DNA of 64,000 bases from Pseudarthrobacter oxydans (GTDB taxonomy: Bacteria > Actinomycetota > Actinomycetes > Actinomycetales > Micrococcaceae): NCBI RefSeq assembly GCF_034258515.1, contig NZ_CP139438.1, positions 4,340,001-4,404,000 on the forward strand, given 5' to 3'. The notes beneath the pieces were generated by a model. That model ran no database searches, had not been told where the DNA came from, and was given only the letters and a program-made list of their open reading frames with translations. The translations under genes were made by a program, and so were the position numbers. Each line of letters opens with the position of its first letter. The stretch's first letter is position 1. Positions 25,213 through 33,451 of this stretch are shown in pieces.

Positions 25213-25452
25213 ATGAGCACCACCTCCCCCGCCACCACCATCGTCAGCGTGTCCGGAATGACCTGCGGCCACTGCGTCTCCGCAGTCAGCGAAGAACTCG
25301 AAGCCTTGGCGGGCGTCGAAGAAGTGGACGTCGAACTGAACGCCGGGGGCATTTCCACGGTGACCATCACCTCGAGCAAGGAACTCTCCCCTTCCGAGAT
25401 CGGCGAGGCAGTGGCGGAGGCCGGCTACCTGGTCGTCGCCAATGAAGCCTGA
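25213..25452 (+). CDS. copZ: Copper chaperone CopZ (HMA domain)
   Basis: 79-residue single heavy-metal-associated domain. The Cu(I)-binding motif is GMTCGHCV (CxxC), followed by the ferredoxin-like pattern VEEVDVELNAGGISTVTI. It delivers Cu(I) to the P-type ATPase. AAAGGAG precedes the start, and the copA start lies 26 bp after its stop. Confidence 0.93.
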   Translation: MSTTSPATTIVSVSGMTCGHCVSAVSEELEALAGVEEVDVELNAGGISTVTITSSKELSPSEIGEAVAEAGYLVVANEA

Positions 25453-25478
25453 AGACCACCACTGACACGGGGATCCGC

Positions 25479-27824
25479 ATGAGCAACCAGGACCTTCTCC
25501 ACCAGCCCGGCACCCGGGTGGTGGAGCTCGATATTGAGGGCATGACCTGCGCCTCCTGCGTCAACCGGGTGGAGAAGAAACTCGGCAAGCTCGACGGCGT
25601 GCAGGCCACGGTGAACCTCCCCCTCGAATCAGCCCACGTGACCGTTCCGGCCGGGGTCACCGACCAACAGCTCGTAGACACGGTCAATGCGGCCGGTTAC
25701 AAGGCCACGCTTCGCAAGGCTCCGGCAGCGCAAGCACCTTACCCTGCCGGCGGAGGAACCGAGGTGCTGCCCGCAACCGGGGCGGCCGTCGGCGACCACG
25801 CGGCCCATGGCGGCGCCGCGCAGCTCCGCCCCCGGTTGATCCTGGCAGCAGTCCTGACCGTCCCGGTCTTCGTTATTTCCATGGTTCCCGCGGCCCAGTT
25901 CCCTCACTGGGGGTGGGTGGCCGCGCTCCTGGCGCTGCCGGTGGTGACCTGGGCGGCCTGGCCGTTCCACCGCGCGGCGGCCATCAATGCGCGGCACCTG
26001 GCGTCCACCATGGATACCCTGGTTTCCATCGGCGTGACGGCCGCGTACCTGTTCTCGGCCGGGCAGTTGCTGGTGGATCCGCGCATGACGGAACACCCGG
26101 GGATGGAAGGGATGGAGGCCGGCGGCCTCTACTTCGAGGTGGCGGCCGTTGTCACAACCTTCCTGCTCCTGGGCCGCTACCTGGAAGCCAACGCGAAGCA
26201 GAAAGCCGGCGACGCCCTGCAGGCCCTGCTGAACCTGGGCGCAAAGGATGCCACCATCCTGCGTGGCGGCACCGAACAGCGGATCCCGGCCGACCGGCTC
26301 CAGGTGGATGACATCCTGGTGGTCCGGCCCGGTGAAAAGATTGCCACCGACGGCGTGGTGGCAGACGGGATTTCGGCCGTGGACGCTTCCCTGGTGACCG
26401 GCGAGTCGGTACCGGTGGAGGTAGGCCCCGGCAGCCGCGTCACGGGCGCCACCATCAACACGTCCGGCCGCCTGCTGGTGCGCGCCACGCGTGTCGGCTC
26501 TGAAACAACCCTCGCCCAAATAGCGCGCCTCGTGTCCCAGGCCCAGACCGGCAAAGCGCCCATAGCCCGCCTTGCGGACCGCATCAGCGCCGTGTTCGTT
26601 CCCGTGGTCCTGGGCATCGCCGCGCTGACGTTCGCGTTGTGGCTCCTCTTTACGGGACCCGACGTAAGCAGTGCTGACCTGCGCTCGGCCTTTACCGCCG
26701 CCGTCGCCGTCTTGGTGATCGCCTGCCCGTGCGCCCTGGGGCTTGCCACCCCGGTTGGCCTGCTGACCGGAACCGGGCGCGGGGCCCAGCTGGGCATCCT
26801 CATCAAGGGGCCGCAGGTCCTGGAGGACACCCGGACGGTGGACACCATCCTGCTGGACAAAACGGGGACCGTCACCACCGGCGTCCTTGCCGTGGACGCG
26901 GTGCTGGCCTTCGAGGGCTTCGCGGAGGGTGGCGTCTTGCGGCTGGCCGGCGCCGTGGAGGCGGCGTCCGAGCATCCGGTGGCCAGGGCTATCGCGGCCG
27001 CCGCCCATGGGGGCACCAAGGGGATCCACCCAGCGGACGACGGCGGCGCCCTCCCGGCCGTGCAGGGCTTCCGTTCCGCCCCCGGCGGGGGCGTTTCGGG
27101 AACCGTCGAGGGCAGGCTGGTTGCTGCCGGCCGCGCGGGGTGGCTGCAGGAGAACGGCGTCACCATTGCGCAGGAACAGCACGCCGCATTGTCGGCGGCG
27201 GAAGCCACGGGCGCCACCGCCATTTGGGTTGCTGTGGACGGCACTCCCGCCGGCATCATCAGCCTGCGCGACACCGTCAAGGAAGGCTCCGCGGCCGCCG
27301 TCGCGCGCTTGAAGGCGCTGGGCCTGCGCCCCATCCTGCTCACGGGTGACAATGCGGCCGTCGCCGCCCAGGTGGCCGCCGCCGTCGGCATTGACGAGGA
27401 AGACGTTTTTTCAGGGGTGCTGCCGGAGGGGAAAGTCGAGGCGGTGCGCAGGCTGCAGGCCGGCGGCGCCACCGTGGCCATGGCCGGAGACGGCGTCAAT
27501 GATGCAGCGGCACTCGCACAGGCGGACCTCGGGATCGCCATGGGCTCCGGCACGGACGTGGCCATTGAGGCGGCAGACCTGACCGTGATGGGCAACGACC
27601 TTGCCCAGGTGGCACAGGCGATCGAGCTCTCACGGAAGACGCTGGCCACCATCAAGACCAACCTGTTCTGGGCGTTCTTCTATAACGCCGTCGGCATTCC
27701 CGTGGCTGCGCTCGGCCTCCTCAACCCGATGATCGCAGGTGCCGCGATGGCCGCCAGTTCGGTGCTGGTGGTGGCCAACTCGCTGCGGCTGCGGAGTTTC
27801 GGCAGGCAGCCCGCAGGCAGGTAG
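25479..27824 (+). CDS. copA: Copper-exporting P1B-type ATPase CopA
   Basis: 781-residue heavy-metal P-type ATPase. One N-terminal HMA domain (GMTCASCV) is followed by eight membrane helices. The transport motif is CPC in IACPCALGLATP. The phosphorylation site is DKTGTVT, the actuator motif TGES, the nucleotide-binding motif SEHP, and the hinge GDGVNDAAAL. All catalytic motifs are intact and the length is normal. It exports Cu(I) and completes the csoR-copZ-copA operon. Confidence 0.95.
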   Translation: MSNQDLLHQPGTRVVELDIEGMTCASCVNRVEKKLGKLDGVQATVNLPLESAHVTVPAGVTDQQLVDTVNAAGYKATLRKAPAAQAPYPAGGGTEVLPATGAAVGDHAAHGGAAQLRPRLILAAVLTVPVFVISMVPAAQFPHWGWVAALLALPVVTWAAWPFHRAAAINARHLASTMDTLVSIGVTAAYLFSAGQLLVDPRMTEHPGMEGMEAGGLYFEVAAVVTTFLLLGRYLEANAKQKAGDALQALLNLGAKDATILRGGTEQRIPADRLQVDDILVVRPGEKIATDGVVADGISAVDASLVTGESVPVEVGPGSRVTGATINTSGRLLVRATRVGSETTLAQIARLVSQAQTGKAPIARLADRISAVFVPVVLGIAALTFALWLLFTGPDVSSADLRSAFTAAVAVLVIACPCALGLATPVGLLTGTGRGAQLGILIKGPQVLEDTRTVDTILLDKTGTVTTGVLAVDAVLAFEGFAEGGVLRLAGAVEAASEHPVARAIAAAAHGGTKGIHPADDGGALPAVQGFRSAPGGGVSGTVEGRLVAAGRAGWLQENGVTIAQEQHAALSAAEATGATAIWVAVDGTPAGIISLRDTVKEGSAAAVARLKALGLRPILLTGDNAAVAAQVAAAVGIDEEDVFSGVLPEGKVEAVRRLQAGGATVAMAGDGVNDAAALAQADLGIAMGSGTDVAIEAADLTVMGNDLAQVAQAIELSRKTLATIKTNLFWAFFYNAVGIPVAALGLLNPMIAGAAMAASSVLVVANSLRLRSFGRQPAGR

Positions 27825-27833
27825 TCCGGGAGT

Positions 27834-28106
27834 TCAGGCCGCGCCGTACCGGACGGCGGCGCGGGCCTTGGCCTTGGCCGCCTCGGTTTCGCGGTCCTTG
27901 GGAGGCGCCTGCGACACCAGCGAGTCAAGGAGATGCTGCGTGATGTGGGCGATCTCGTGAACCGCCTCCTCAAAGGCTTCCTGGTTGGCCCTGGAGGGCT
28001 TGGTGCTGCCGCTGACCTTCCGCACATACTGCAGTGCGGCCGCATGGACCTCCTCGGACGTGGCGTGCGGCTCGAAGTTGTGAAGGGTTCGGATATTCCG
28101 GCACAT
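27834..28106 (-). CDS. DUF2277 family protein
   Basis: 90-residue protein starting MCRNIRTLHNFEPHAT, with ALQYVRKVSG, the fixed signature of DUF2277. It is helical and soluble and is thought to be a small conserved actinobacterial protein of unknown function. It converges on copA with only 9 bp between stops, and no terminator is visible there. Confidence 0.85.
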   Translation of the reverse strand: MCRNIRTLHNFEPHATSEEVHAAALQYVRKVSGSTKPSRANQEAFEEAVHEIAHITQHLLDSLVSQAPPKDRETEAAKAKARAAVRYGAA

Positions 28107-28319
28107 ACAGCCATGCTAGGCTCTGGAACGCCTGCGATCGACCCCTTCCGCGGGCCCGCAGGGGCTGCCGTCCATGGGGAGTCCGGCATGGGCAGGGCTG
28201 CCCATCGACACTGTTTTGCGGACCGGGGTAGGTTTTAGGCAATGGATCTTCCGGATGAGCCGGGGGGCCGCGGGGGATGCCGACCTGGTTCGGATCCACG
28301 ATCTAACAAGGAGAAACCA

Positions 28320-28583
28320 ATGGCCATGTGGGGTGCAGACGTTCAGCAGCTTCGTCAGCTGGGCAGCAAGCTTCAGGAGGGCGCGTCACAGATCGAGACG
28401 CAGAAGTCCAATCTCACCAGCTTGCTGAACAGCACCGACTGGAAGGGGCCGGACGCGGACAAGTTCCGCGAGGAGTGGTCCGGAACCCACACCACCCAGC
28501 TGACCAAGGTGGCCGAGGCTTTGAAGGAAGCCAGCACCCGCGCCAAGCGGAACGCCGATCAGCAGGATCAGGCTTCCAACTAG
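28320..28583 (+). CDS. WXG100-family protein (orphan ESX-type substrate)
   Basis: 87-residue helical hairpin protein of the WXG100 (ESAT-6-like) family. The turn motif is DWKGPDA near residue 40, and the length is normal. An AAGGAGA sits seven bases before the ATG. No EssC/EccC ATPase, membrane component or second WXG100 gene is in the window, so it would have to be secreted by a type VII system encoded elsewhere, or act alone. The 214-bp gap before it (28107-28319) shows no gene. Confidence 0.85.
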   Translation: MAMWGADVQQLRQLGSKLQEGASQIETQKSNLTSLLNSTDWKGPDADKFREEWSGTHTTQLTKVAEALKEASTRAKRNADQQDQASN

Positions 28584-28608
28584 CAACGCGGCTGCGAAAG
28601 CTAACGCA

Positions 28609-28640
28609 CAGAGGGCCCGGACACCAGTCCGGGCCCTCTG
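28609..28640. terminator. Bidirectional terminator after the WXG100 gene
   Basis: A perfect 14-bp stem (28609-28622 with 28627-28640) with an ACCA loop lies between the WXG100 stop and the convergent EamA gene; CTTTAA follows on the plus strand. Confidence 0.75.
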
Positions 28641-28642
28641 CT

Positions 28643-29686
28643 TTAAGGGACGGGCTCGACGTCGTTCGCGTGTTCCAGCGGGGACGCCGCCCTGGGCGGC
28701 TCCTTGCCGCCCGCTCCCGCCGACGCCGGCGCAGGGCCCCGGAGTTCGTCCAGCCGGACCAGGATGACACCGCCGACGATCAGCGCTCCGCCGACGAGCT
28801 GGATGGCGCCCGGAAGCTCACCAAGCAGCAGCCAGGCCCAGATGACGGCGAAGAGTACCTCTGTCAGCGACACGAAAGAGGCCACCTTCGATCCGAGCGC
28901 CCGGGCGGCCATGATCCCGGACACGTACGCCAGGACCGTCGCCAGGACTACGAGGCCCGCCAGCGGGACCCACCACGGGGTGGTCCAGGGGCCGAGCCTG
29001 GTATCGGCTGCGCTGAAGGCCATCGGCAGCAGGCCGGTGGCGGCGGAGAGCCACATAGCGGCCGCACCCACCAGCAGCCCGCCGGAGGCCAGGACGATGG
29101 GCGGCAGTGAGTCGTTCTCCTTGGCCGTAATGAAGAAGTACATGGCAAGGCAGACGGCGGCCGCAATTCCCCAGAGGACACCAATGACGTCGATCTTCAC
29201 GGCGCCTGTGAGGTCCAGCACGAGAACCAGGCCGGCAAGGGAAAGCAGGGTACCGCCGAACGTCAGGACACGCGGCCGCCTGCGGCTGGCAGCCCACAGC
29301 CACAGCACGATGATGACCGGAGCCAGGTATTCAAGCAGGAGCGCCACGCCCACGGAGAGCCTGGCCACAGCGTTGAAGTAGAAGAGCTGGCAGGCCGCCA
29401 CGCCGATCAGCCCGAAGAGGAGGATGGTCACCCAGTTGTTCCGCAGCTGGTGCCAGCGTCCCCGCAGGGCTGGAACCGCGGGCACGGCGAGAATCACGGC
29501 GGCACCCGTGAGCCGGGCAGTGACGGCGGCTCCCGGGGACCAACCGGTCTCCAGGAGCGCCTTGGCGAAGGACCCGGAGAGGCCGAAGACGGCGGAGGAG
29601 AACAGGGCTATGCCCAGGCCGGAGGCGAGGAAGTTCCGCTTGCCTGCGGACAGGCGGCCGGGCGCGCGGTTGCTCGCAACGGACAT
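28643..29686 (-). CDS. EamA/DMT-family transporter
   Basis: 347-residue membrane protein with ten hydrophobic helices in two EamA repeats (about residues 20-145 and 165-310). The segments LLEYLAPVIIVLWLW and the second-repeat AFxxLTEVLFAVIWAWLLLGE-like VSLTEVLFAVIWAWLLLGE are typical of the drug/metabolite transporter superfamily. An AGGAGG lies just upstream of the ATG. It likely exports a small metabolite; the substrate is unknown. It is divergent from the CGNR gene. Confidence 0.88.
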   Translation of the reverse strand: MSVASNRAPGRLSAGKRNFLASGLGIALFSSAVFGLSGSFAKALLETGWSPGAAVTARLTGAAVILAVPAVPALRGRWHQLRNNWVTILLFGLIGVAACQLFYFNAVARLSVGVALLLEYLAPVIIVLWLWAASRRRPRVLTFGGTLLSLAGLVLVLDLTGAVKIDVIGVLWGIAAAVCLAMYFFITAKENDSLPPIVLASGGLLVGAAAMWLSAATGLLPMAFSAADTRLGPWTTPWWVPLAGLVVLATVLAYVSGIMAARALGSKVASFVSLTEVLFAVIWAWLLLGELPGAIQLVGGALIVGGVILVRLDELRGPAPASAGAGGKEPPRAASPLEHANDVEPVP

Positions 29687-29727
29687 TGAGCACCTCCTGT
29701 CAGGAGTAAAGTGGGATTATGGTCATG

Positions 29728-29747
29728 ACAGTACGGGACGGCACTGT
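29728..29747. promoter_or_regulatory. Inverted repeat in the EamA/CGNR divergent promoter
   Basis: ACAGT (29728-29732) and ACTGT (29743-29747) form an inverted repeat with a 10-base spacer in the 72-bp divergent gap. It could be the binding site of the adjacent CGNR regulator. Confidence 0.35.
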
Positions 29748-29758
29748 AAGGAGTCAAG

Positions 29759-30304
29759 ATGGTTTTTGCCCCTGACACCGAGGTGGCGCTGCGGACGGTG
29801 GTGAATCTGGTCAATTCAGCGGCAAATGGGGCCGAAGGCCTTGCCACGCAGGCGGACCTGGACCGTTTCCTGGCGGCTGAGGGTTTCACCGGCTCCCGCA
29901 CCAGGGATCAGCAGGAACTGGAAAGCGTCCGGCAGTTGCGCCGGCAGCTCGCAGAGCTTTGGACAGCGGATGAAGATGCGGCTGTCCGCACGGTGAACCG
30001 CCTCCTGCGCGAGGCGCGCGCGCTCCCCCAGCTGGTCAAGCACGACGACTGGGACTGGCACCTGCATGCCACCACACCGGACGCCCCGCTGGTGGACCGG
30101 ATGAGCACGGAGGCCGCGATGGCGCTGGCGGATGTCATCCGCGGCAAGGAGATGGACCGAATGCGCACCTGCGACGCAGAGGATTGCGATGCGGCGGTGC
30201 TGGACCTGAGCCGGAACCGGTCGAAGCGCTACTGCGACACCGGCAATTGCGCCAACCGCGCACATGTCGCCGCCTACCGTGCCCGGCAGGCGGCCTCGGG
30301 CTAG
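29759..30304 (+). CDS. CGNR zinc-finger regulator (ABATE domain)
   Basis: 181-residue protein with an N-terminal ABATE stress-type domain and a C-terminal CGNR zinc finger. The finger has Cys residues in RTCDAEDCD and YCDTGNCANR, where the CGNR turn reads GNCANR, followed by an RARQ tail. Such proteins are probably transcription factors. The start follows AAGGAG. Its stop shares the bases CTAG with the stop of the convergent membrane protein gene at 30301. It may regulate the divergent EamA exporter. Confidence 0.85.
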   Translation: MVFAPDTEVALRTVVNLVNSAANGAEGLATQADLDRFLAAEGFTGSRTRDQQELESVRQLRRQLAELWTADEDAAVRTVNRLLREARALPQLVKHDDWDWHLHATTPDAPLVDRMSTEAAMALADVIRGKEMDRMRTCDAEDCDAAVLDLSRNRSKRYCDTGNCANRAHVAAYRARQAASG

Positions 30305-30669
30305 TGGCCGCCCGGCGTGTCCGGGTGATCAGGGCTGTCGGCGGAGGCGGGTGGCTCCTGGGGGCCCGGGGCGCCAAAGCCGTGGGAGGGTTTCCGGGCC
30401 GAGCTGAGGTTCACGCCGGACCCTTTACCCAGATGCTCGGCATTTTCCTTGTAGCTCATGGAGAGCATTGCGGCGACCACCAGGGTGACAATGAAGGCGA
30501 TGCCGGCCGCGGTGAAGGCCAGGTCGAAGCGGGGAGTCCGCGCACTGCCGCCCGAAGCAAAGACGACAACGGCAAGGAAGGCGACCACAGCCCAGAACGC
30601 GGAGAACATCAGGGGCCCCTTCACCGAGGTCCGCAGCCTGCGCGGTTTTCCTGGATGCTGGTCTGCCAC
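30301..30669 (-). CDS. Small two-helix membrane protein of unknown function
   Basis: 122-residue protein with two hydrophobic segments (about residues 20-40, FSAFWAVVAFLAVVVFASGG, and 52-72, FTAAGIAFIVTLVVAAML) and a polar Pro/Ser-rich C-terminal tail. It starts at a GTG (30669) preceded by GGGAGGAA at good spacing; a longer in-frame start at 30801 is less likely. No family is recognised. Confidence 0.6.
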   Translation of the reverse strand: MADQHPGKPRRLRTSVKGPLMFSAFWAVVAFLAVVVFASGGSARTPRFDLAFTAAGIAFIVTLVVAAMLSMSYKENAEHLGKGSGVNLSSARKPSHGFGAPGPQEPPASADSPDHPDTPGGH

Positions 30670-30772
30670 GGTGATTCCTCCCTGCAGGCGGCACGCCGGC
30701 CGGCCTGGATCAAGTATTGCGGTGGTTTGCCCGGCCAATTTTCTACAAGGAGTAGAACCGCGCTTTCCTAGT

Positions 30773-31363
30773 TTACGGCTTTCCGGCGGCGTGGCCGGCA
30801 TCGTGCCGAAGCGTCAGGCCCGAAAGTACCCACAGCACGCCGGAAATAATTGCTCCTCCGCCAGCCACCCCCAGCAAAGCGTGGGCACCCAGGCCGATGA
30901 AGAACGGCAGCAGGGCTGCGGTTCCAAGGCCTATGGCTCCGGAGGTGATCCAGTCCCGGGAGAGCACGTGGCGGCCGCGCAACATCAACCCGCAGAGCAG
31001 TTCAAGCGCTCCCGCCACACCAAGGCCCGTTGCGGCCACCACGCCAAACAGCAGGTCCCCGTGCAGCAGGACCAAGGAAAGTCCCGCGCCGGCCAGCACT
31101 GCGCCTGCCGCCGAGAGCATCTTGCCCGGAGCGCCATCCCGCTGGAAGCCTGCAGCCTGGATACCCCGGAGGAGGAGCGCGCCGGTGGCCAGGAGATACA
31201 GCCCGCCGGCCCAGCCCATGACCTCCACGGAGGGCGCGGCCCAGAAGATGGTGACTGCGCCGAACACCAGCGCTGCCGCCGAGCGCAGCAGGACCGGCTG
31301 CCAGAGGTCTGGCCGGGGGGCGGTTCCGGGGGCGGTGCCTGCGGGTGTCCTTGGTTGCGTCAC
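30773..31363 (-). CDS. Multi-pass membrane protein (HdeD/DUF308-like)
   Basis: 196-residue protein with about six hydrophobic helices and short loops (for example AALVFGAVTIFWAAPSVEV and the final GAIISGVLWVLSGLTL). The Gly-rich short helices resemble HdeD/DUF308 acid-resistance membrane proteins, but this is a guess from pattern only. The start appears to be a GTG. It is transcribed like the MATE gene upstream (59-bp gap). Confidence 0.6.
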   Translation of the reverse strand: MTQPRTPAGTAPGTAPRPDLWQPVLLRSAAALVFGAVTIFWAAPSVEVMGWAGGLYLLATGALLLRGIQAAGFQRDGAPGKMLSAAGAVLAGAGLSLVLLHGDLLFGVVAATGLGVAGALELLCGLMLRGRHVLSRDWITSGAIGLGTAALLPFFIGLGAHALLGVAGGGAIISGVLWVLSGLTLRHDAGHAAGKP

Positions 31364-31422
31364 CGGTCCAGTTTAGTGGCGGCGGTGCGCTGGCAGAACT
31401 TCGGCGCCTGTTCCCGCTGCCC

Positions 31423-32775
31423 CTACCCCGAACCGAGCACCATCCAACGGTCGGACCGGGCACGCAGGCCCAGGGTCAGGGCGCGCGCAGCCATGTAGCC
31501 GAGGGCAAAGGCGGCCCACAGCCAGCCAAGGCCTGCGGCACCCGATAGGCCGGGCAGCGCCACGGCAATCAACAGCGGCACATAGACGGCAAGATTCAGG
31601 ACCCCGGCCAAGGCAAGGTACTTTGCGTCCCCGGCGCCGATCAGCACCCCGTCCAGCACAAACACATAGCCGGCTATGGGCTGGCCCGCCGCGACGACCC
31701 AGAGGGCAGTGGCCAGAACCGACTGCACCTCGGGATCGGACGTGAAAAGGGCACCCGCCCAGGGGGCCGCCAGTGCCAGGAGCACGCCCGTCGCCACGCC
31801 AAAGCCCAGGCCCCAGCGGATCATGGTGCGGGTCAGGAGGCGCGCCTTGGCGGCATTCGATGCGCCCAGCTCCTTGCCGATCAGGGCCTGGGCGGCGATC
31901 GCCAGGGCATCCAGGGCGAAGGCCAGGAAGGAAAAAATCGTCATTGCCAGCTGGTGGGCTGCCAGGTTGACCGCCCCTTGCGCGGTGACCACCAGCACTG
32001 TGGCCAGGATCGCGATCCGGAGGCTCAGTGTGCGCAGCATGAGCCAGGACCCCACCCGCGTCATACTGCGGATCCCCCGCCAGCTTGGCAGCAGGCTCAC
32101 CCCGCTGCTCACTGCGTTCCCCCTGACGATGACCAGGTAAACGCCCGCCATCGCCCACTGGGCCACGCTGGTTCCCACCGCGGAGCCGGTCACCGACCAG
32201 CCCAGCCCGTAGACCAGCCACAGGTTCAGGACGATGTTGAGGCCAAAGCCCGCCGTGGCCACCACCAGCGGGGTCCGGGTGTCCTGAAGGCCGCGTAGGA
32301 GGCCTGTGCCGGCGAAAATCAGGAGCATGGCCACCAGCCCGGGCATGGACCAGCGGAGGTAATCGACGGCGAATCCCCGCACCTCGCCTTCCGCCCCCAG
32401 AAGGCCGATCAGCGGGTCCGCGGCCAGGAACCCGGCCACGGCCAGGACGAGGCCCAGCAGCAGTGCCAGCCAGACGCCGTCGCGGCCGGCTGCCAAGGCC
32501 TTGCCCGGCTGGCCGTCGCCGATGGCGCGGGCCACGGCAGGGGTAGTGGAGTAGGCCAGGAAGACCATCAGGCCGACGGCGGTGTGCAGCACCGCCGAGG
32601 CGAGTCCGACGCCGGCCAGCTGGGCCACGCCCAGGTGGCCCACAATCGCCGAGTCGGCGAGCAGGAACAGCGGCTCGGCCACAAGCGCACCAAAAGCGGG
32701 GACGGCAAGCCGGAGGATCTCCCGGCGCTGCCCCCTGGATGGCGCAGCAGTGGTGGGGGCAGGTAAGCGGGGCAC
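31423..32775 (-). CDS. MATE-family efflux transporter (DinF-like)
   Basis: 450-residue membrane protein of the multidrug and toxic compound extrusion family. About 12 helices are seen in two halves; LADSAIVGHLGVAQLAGVGLA in the first helix region, QDTRTPLVVATAGFGLNIVLN and GWLWAAFALGYMAARALTLG are typical of the DinF branch. It likely exports cationic compounds in exchange for Na+ or H+. It is divergent from DoxX. Confidence 0.88.
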   Translation of the reverse strand: MPRLPAPTTAAPSRGQRREILRLAVPAFGALVAEPLFLLADSAIVGHLGVAQLAGVGLASAVLHTAVGLMVFLAYSTTPAVARAIGDGQPGKALAAGRDGVWLALLLGLVLAVAGFLAADPLIGLLGAEGEVRGFAVDYLRWSMPGLVAMLLIFAGTGLLRGLQDTRTPLVVATAGFGLNIVLNLWLVYGLGWSVTGSAVGTSVAQWAMAGVYLVIVRGNAVSSGVSLLPSWRGIRSMTRVGSWLMLRTLSLRIAILATVLVVTAQGAVNLAAHQLAMTIFSFLAFALDALAIAAQALIGKELGASNAAKARLLTRTMIRWGLGFGVATGVLLALAAPWAGALFTSDPEVQSVLATALWVVAAGQPIAGYVFVLDGVLIGAGDAKYLALAGVLNLAVYVPLLIAVALPGLSGAAGLGWLWAAFALGYMAARALTLGLRARSDRWMVLGSG

Positions 32776-32844
32776 GATGCCAGCCTAATCCGCCGGCCGC
32801 GATCGGGCCTGTGCGCATGACAAGGAACACATTGTGACGATTTA

Positions 32845-32858
32845 GTTGACACTTCAAC
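32845..32858. promoter_or_regulatory. GTTGA/TCAAC inverted repeat upstream of DoxX
   Basis: GTTGA (32845-32849) and TCAAC (32854-32858) form a palindrome with a 4-base centre, 24 bp before the DoxX start and including a TTGACA -35-like box. It is the shape of a MarR-type operator; no MarR gene is adjacent. Confidence 0.4.
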
Positions 32859-32882
32859 CATCGGGCCGGAAGACTGGAATGC

Positions 32883-33317
32883 ATGAACCAGTCACGACTT
32901 ACCACCACCGCCGTTACTGCCCTCCGCATCATCCTGGGCTTCCTCTTCGCCGCCCACGGCTGGCAGAAGTTCAACGAATGGACCATCGCCGGCACCCAGG
33001 CGTCGTTCGCCAAGATGGGCGTTCCGGCAGCGGAAATCGCAGCCCCCGCAATCGCCGTCCTGGAGTTCGCCGGCGGCATCGCCCTGATCCTGGGCATCCT
33101 CACCCGCGTGGTTGCAGCCCTCCTGGTCCTGGACATGCTGGGGGCCCTGGTCCTGGTCCACGCCTCCGCCGGAGTTTTTGCCGCCAACGGCGGGTACGAG
33201 CTGGTGCTGCTCCTCGCGGCCGCAGCCTTCGCCCTGGCCCTCACCGGCGCCGGACGCCTCTCAGTGGACCGGGCCCTCTTTGGCCGCAGCAACTCCAAGT
33301 TGTCTGTCCTCGCCTAA
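32883..33317 (+). CDS. DoxX-family membrane protein
   Basis: 144-residue four-helix membrane protein of the DoxX family: ALRIILGFLFAAHGWQKF at the N-terminus, FAGGIALILGILTRVVAALLVLDM, and the final LLAAAAFALALTGAGRLSVDR. Actinobacterial DoxX proteins have been linked to redox stress defence. It is likely monocistronic, followed by a strong terminator. Confidence 0.88.
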   Translation: MNQSRLTTTAVTALRIILGFLFAAHGWQKFNEWTIAGTQASFAKMGVPAAEIAAPAIAVLEFAGGIALILGILTRVVAALLVLDMLGALVLVHASAGVFAANGGYELVLLLAAAAFALALTGAGRLSVDRALFGRSNSKLSVLA

Positions 33318-33348
33318 GCCGAACCTCCGGCCATGGCCGGGAACCGCT

Positions 33349-33391
33349 CGACGGCGGGTGCCCACTCCGGTGCGCACCCGCCGTCGGCCTT
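33349..33391 (+). terminator. Intrinsic terminator after DoxX
   Basis: A 13-bp perfect stem (33349-33361 with 33374-33386) is followed by GCCTTTT. Confidence 0.8.
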
Positions 33392-33451
33392 TTCATCACC
33401 CGAAACAGGCCTGACTGCTGGGTAACCCAATGGCGTCAGTATGATCGCACC

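Noticed and set aside
30301..30304. Shared CTAG in the convergent stops of two genes
   Set aside because: A neat four-base overlap, but common in compact genomes and without evident function.
31373..33298. 641-residue minus-strand open frame across the MATE gene
   Set aside because: Its translation is Arg/Gly/Pro-rich without domain pattern and lies over the real MATE frame; GC-rich DNA opens such frames by chance.
32846..33451. In-frame upstream extension of the thioesterase to 525 residues
   Set aside because: It would overlap the complete DoxX gene on the same strand; the translated part is arginine/proline-rich shadow sequence, and the ATG at 33452 starts a normal domain.
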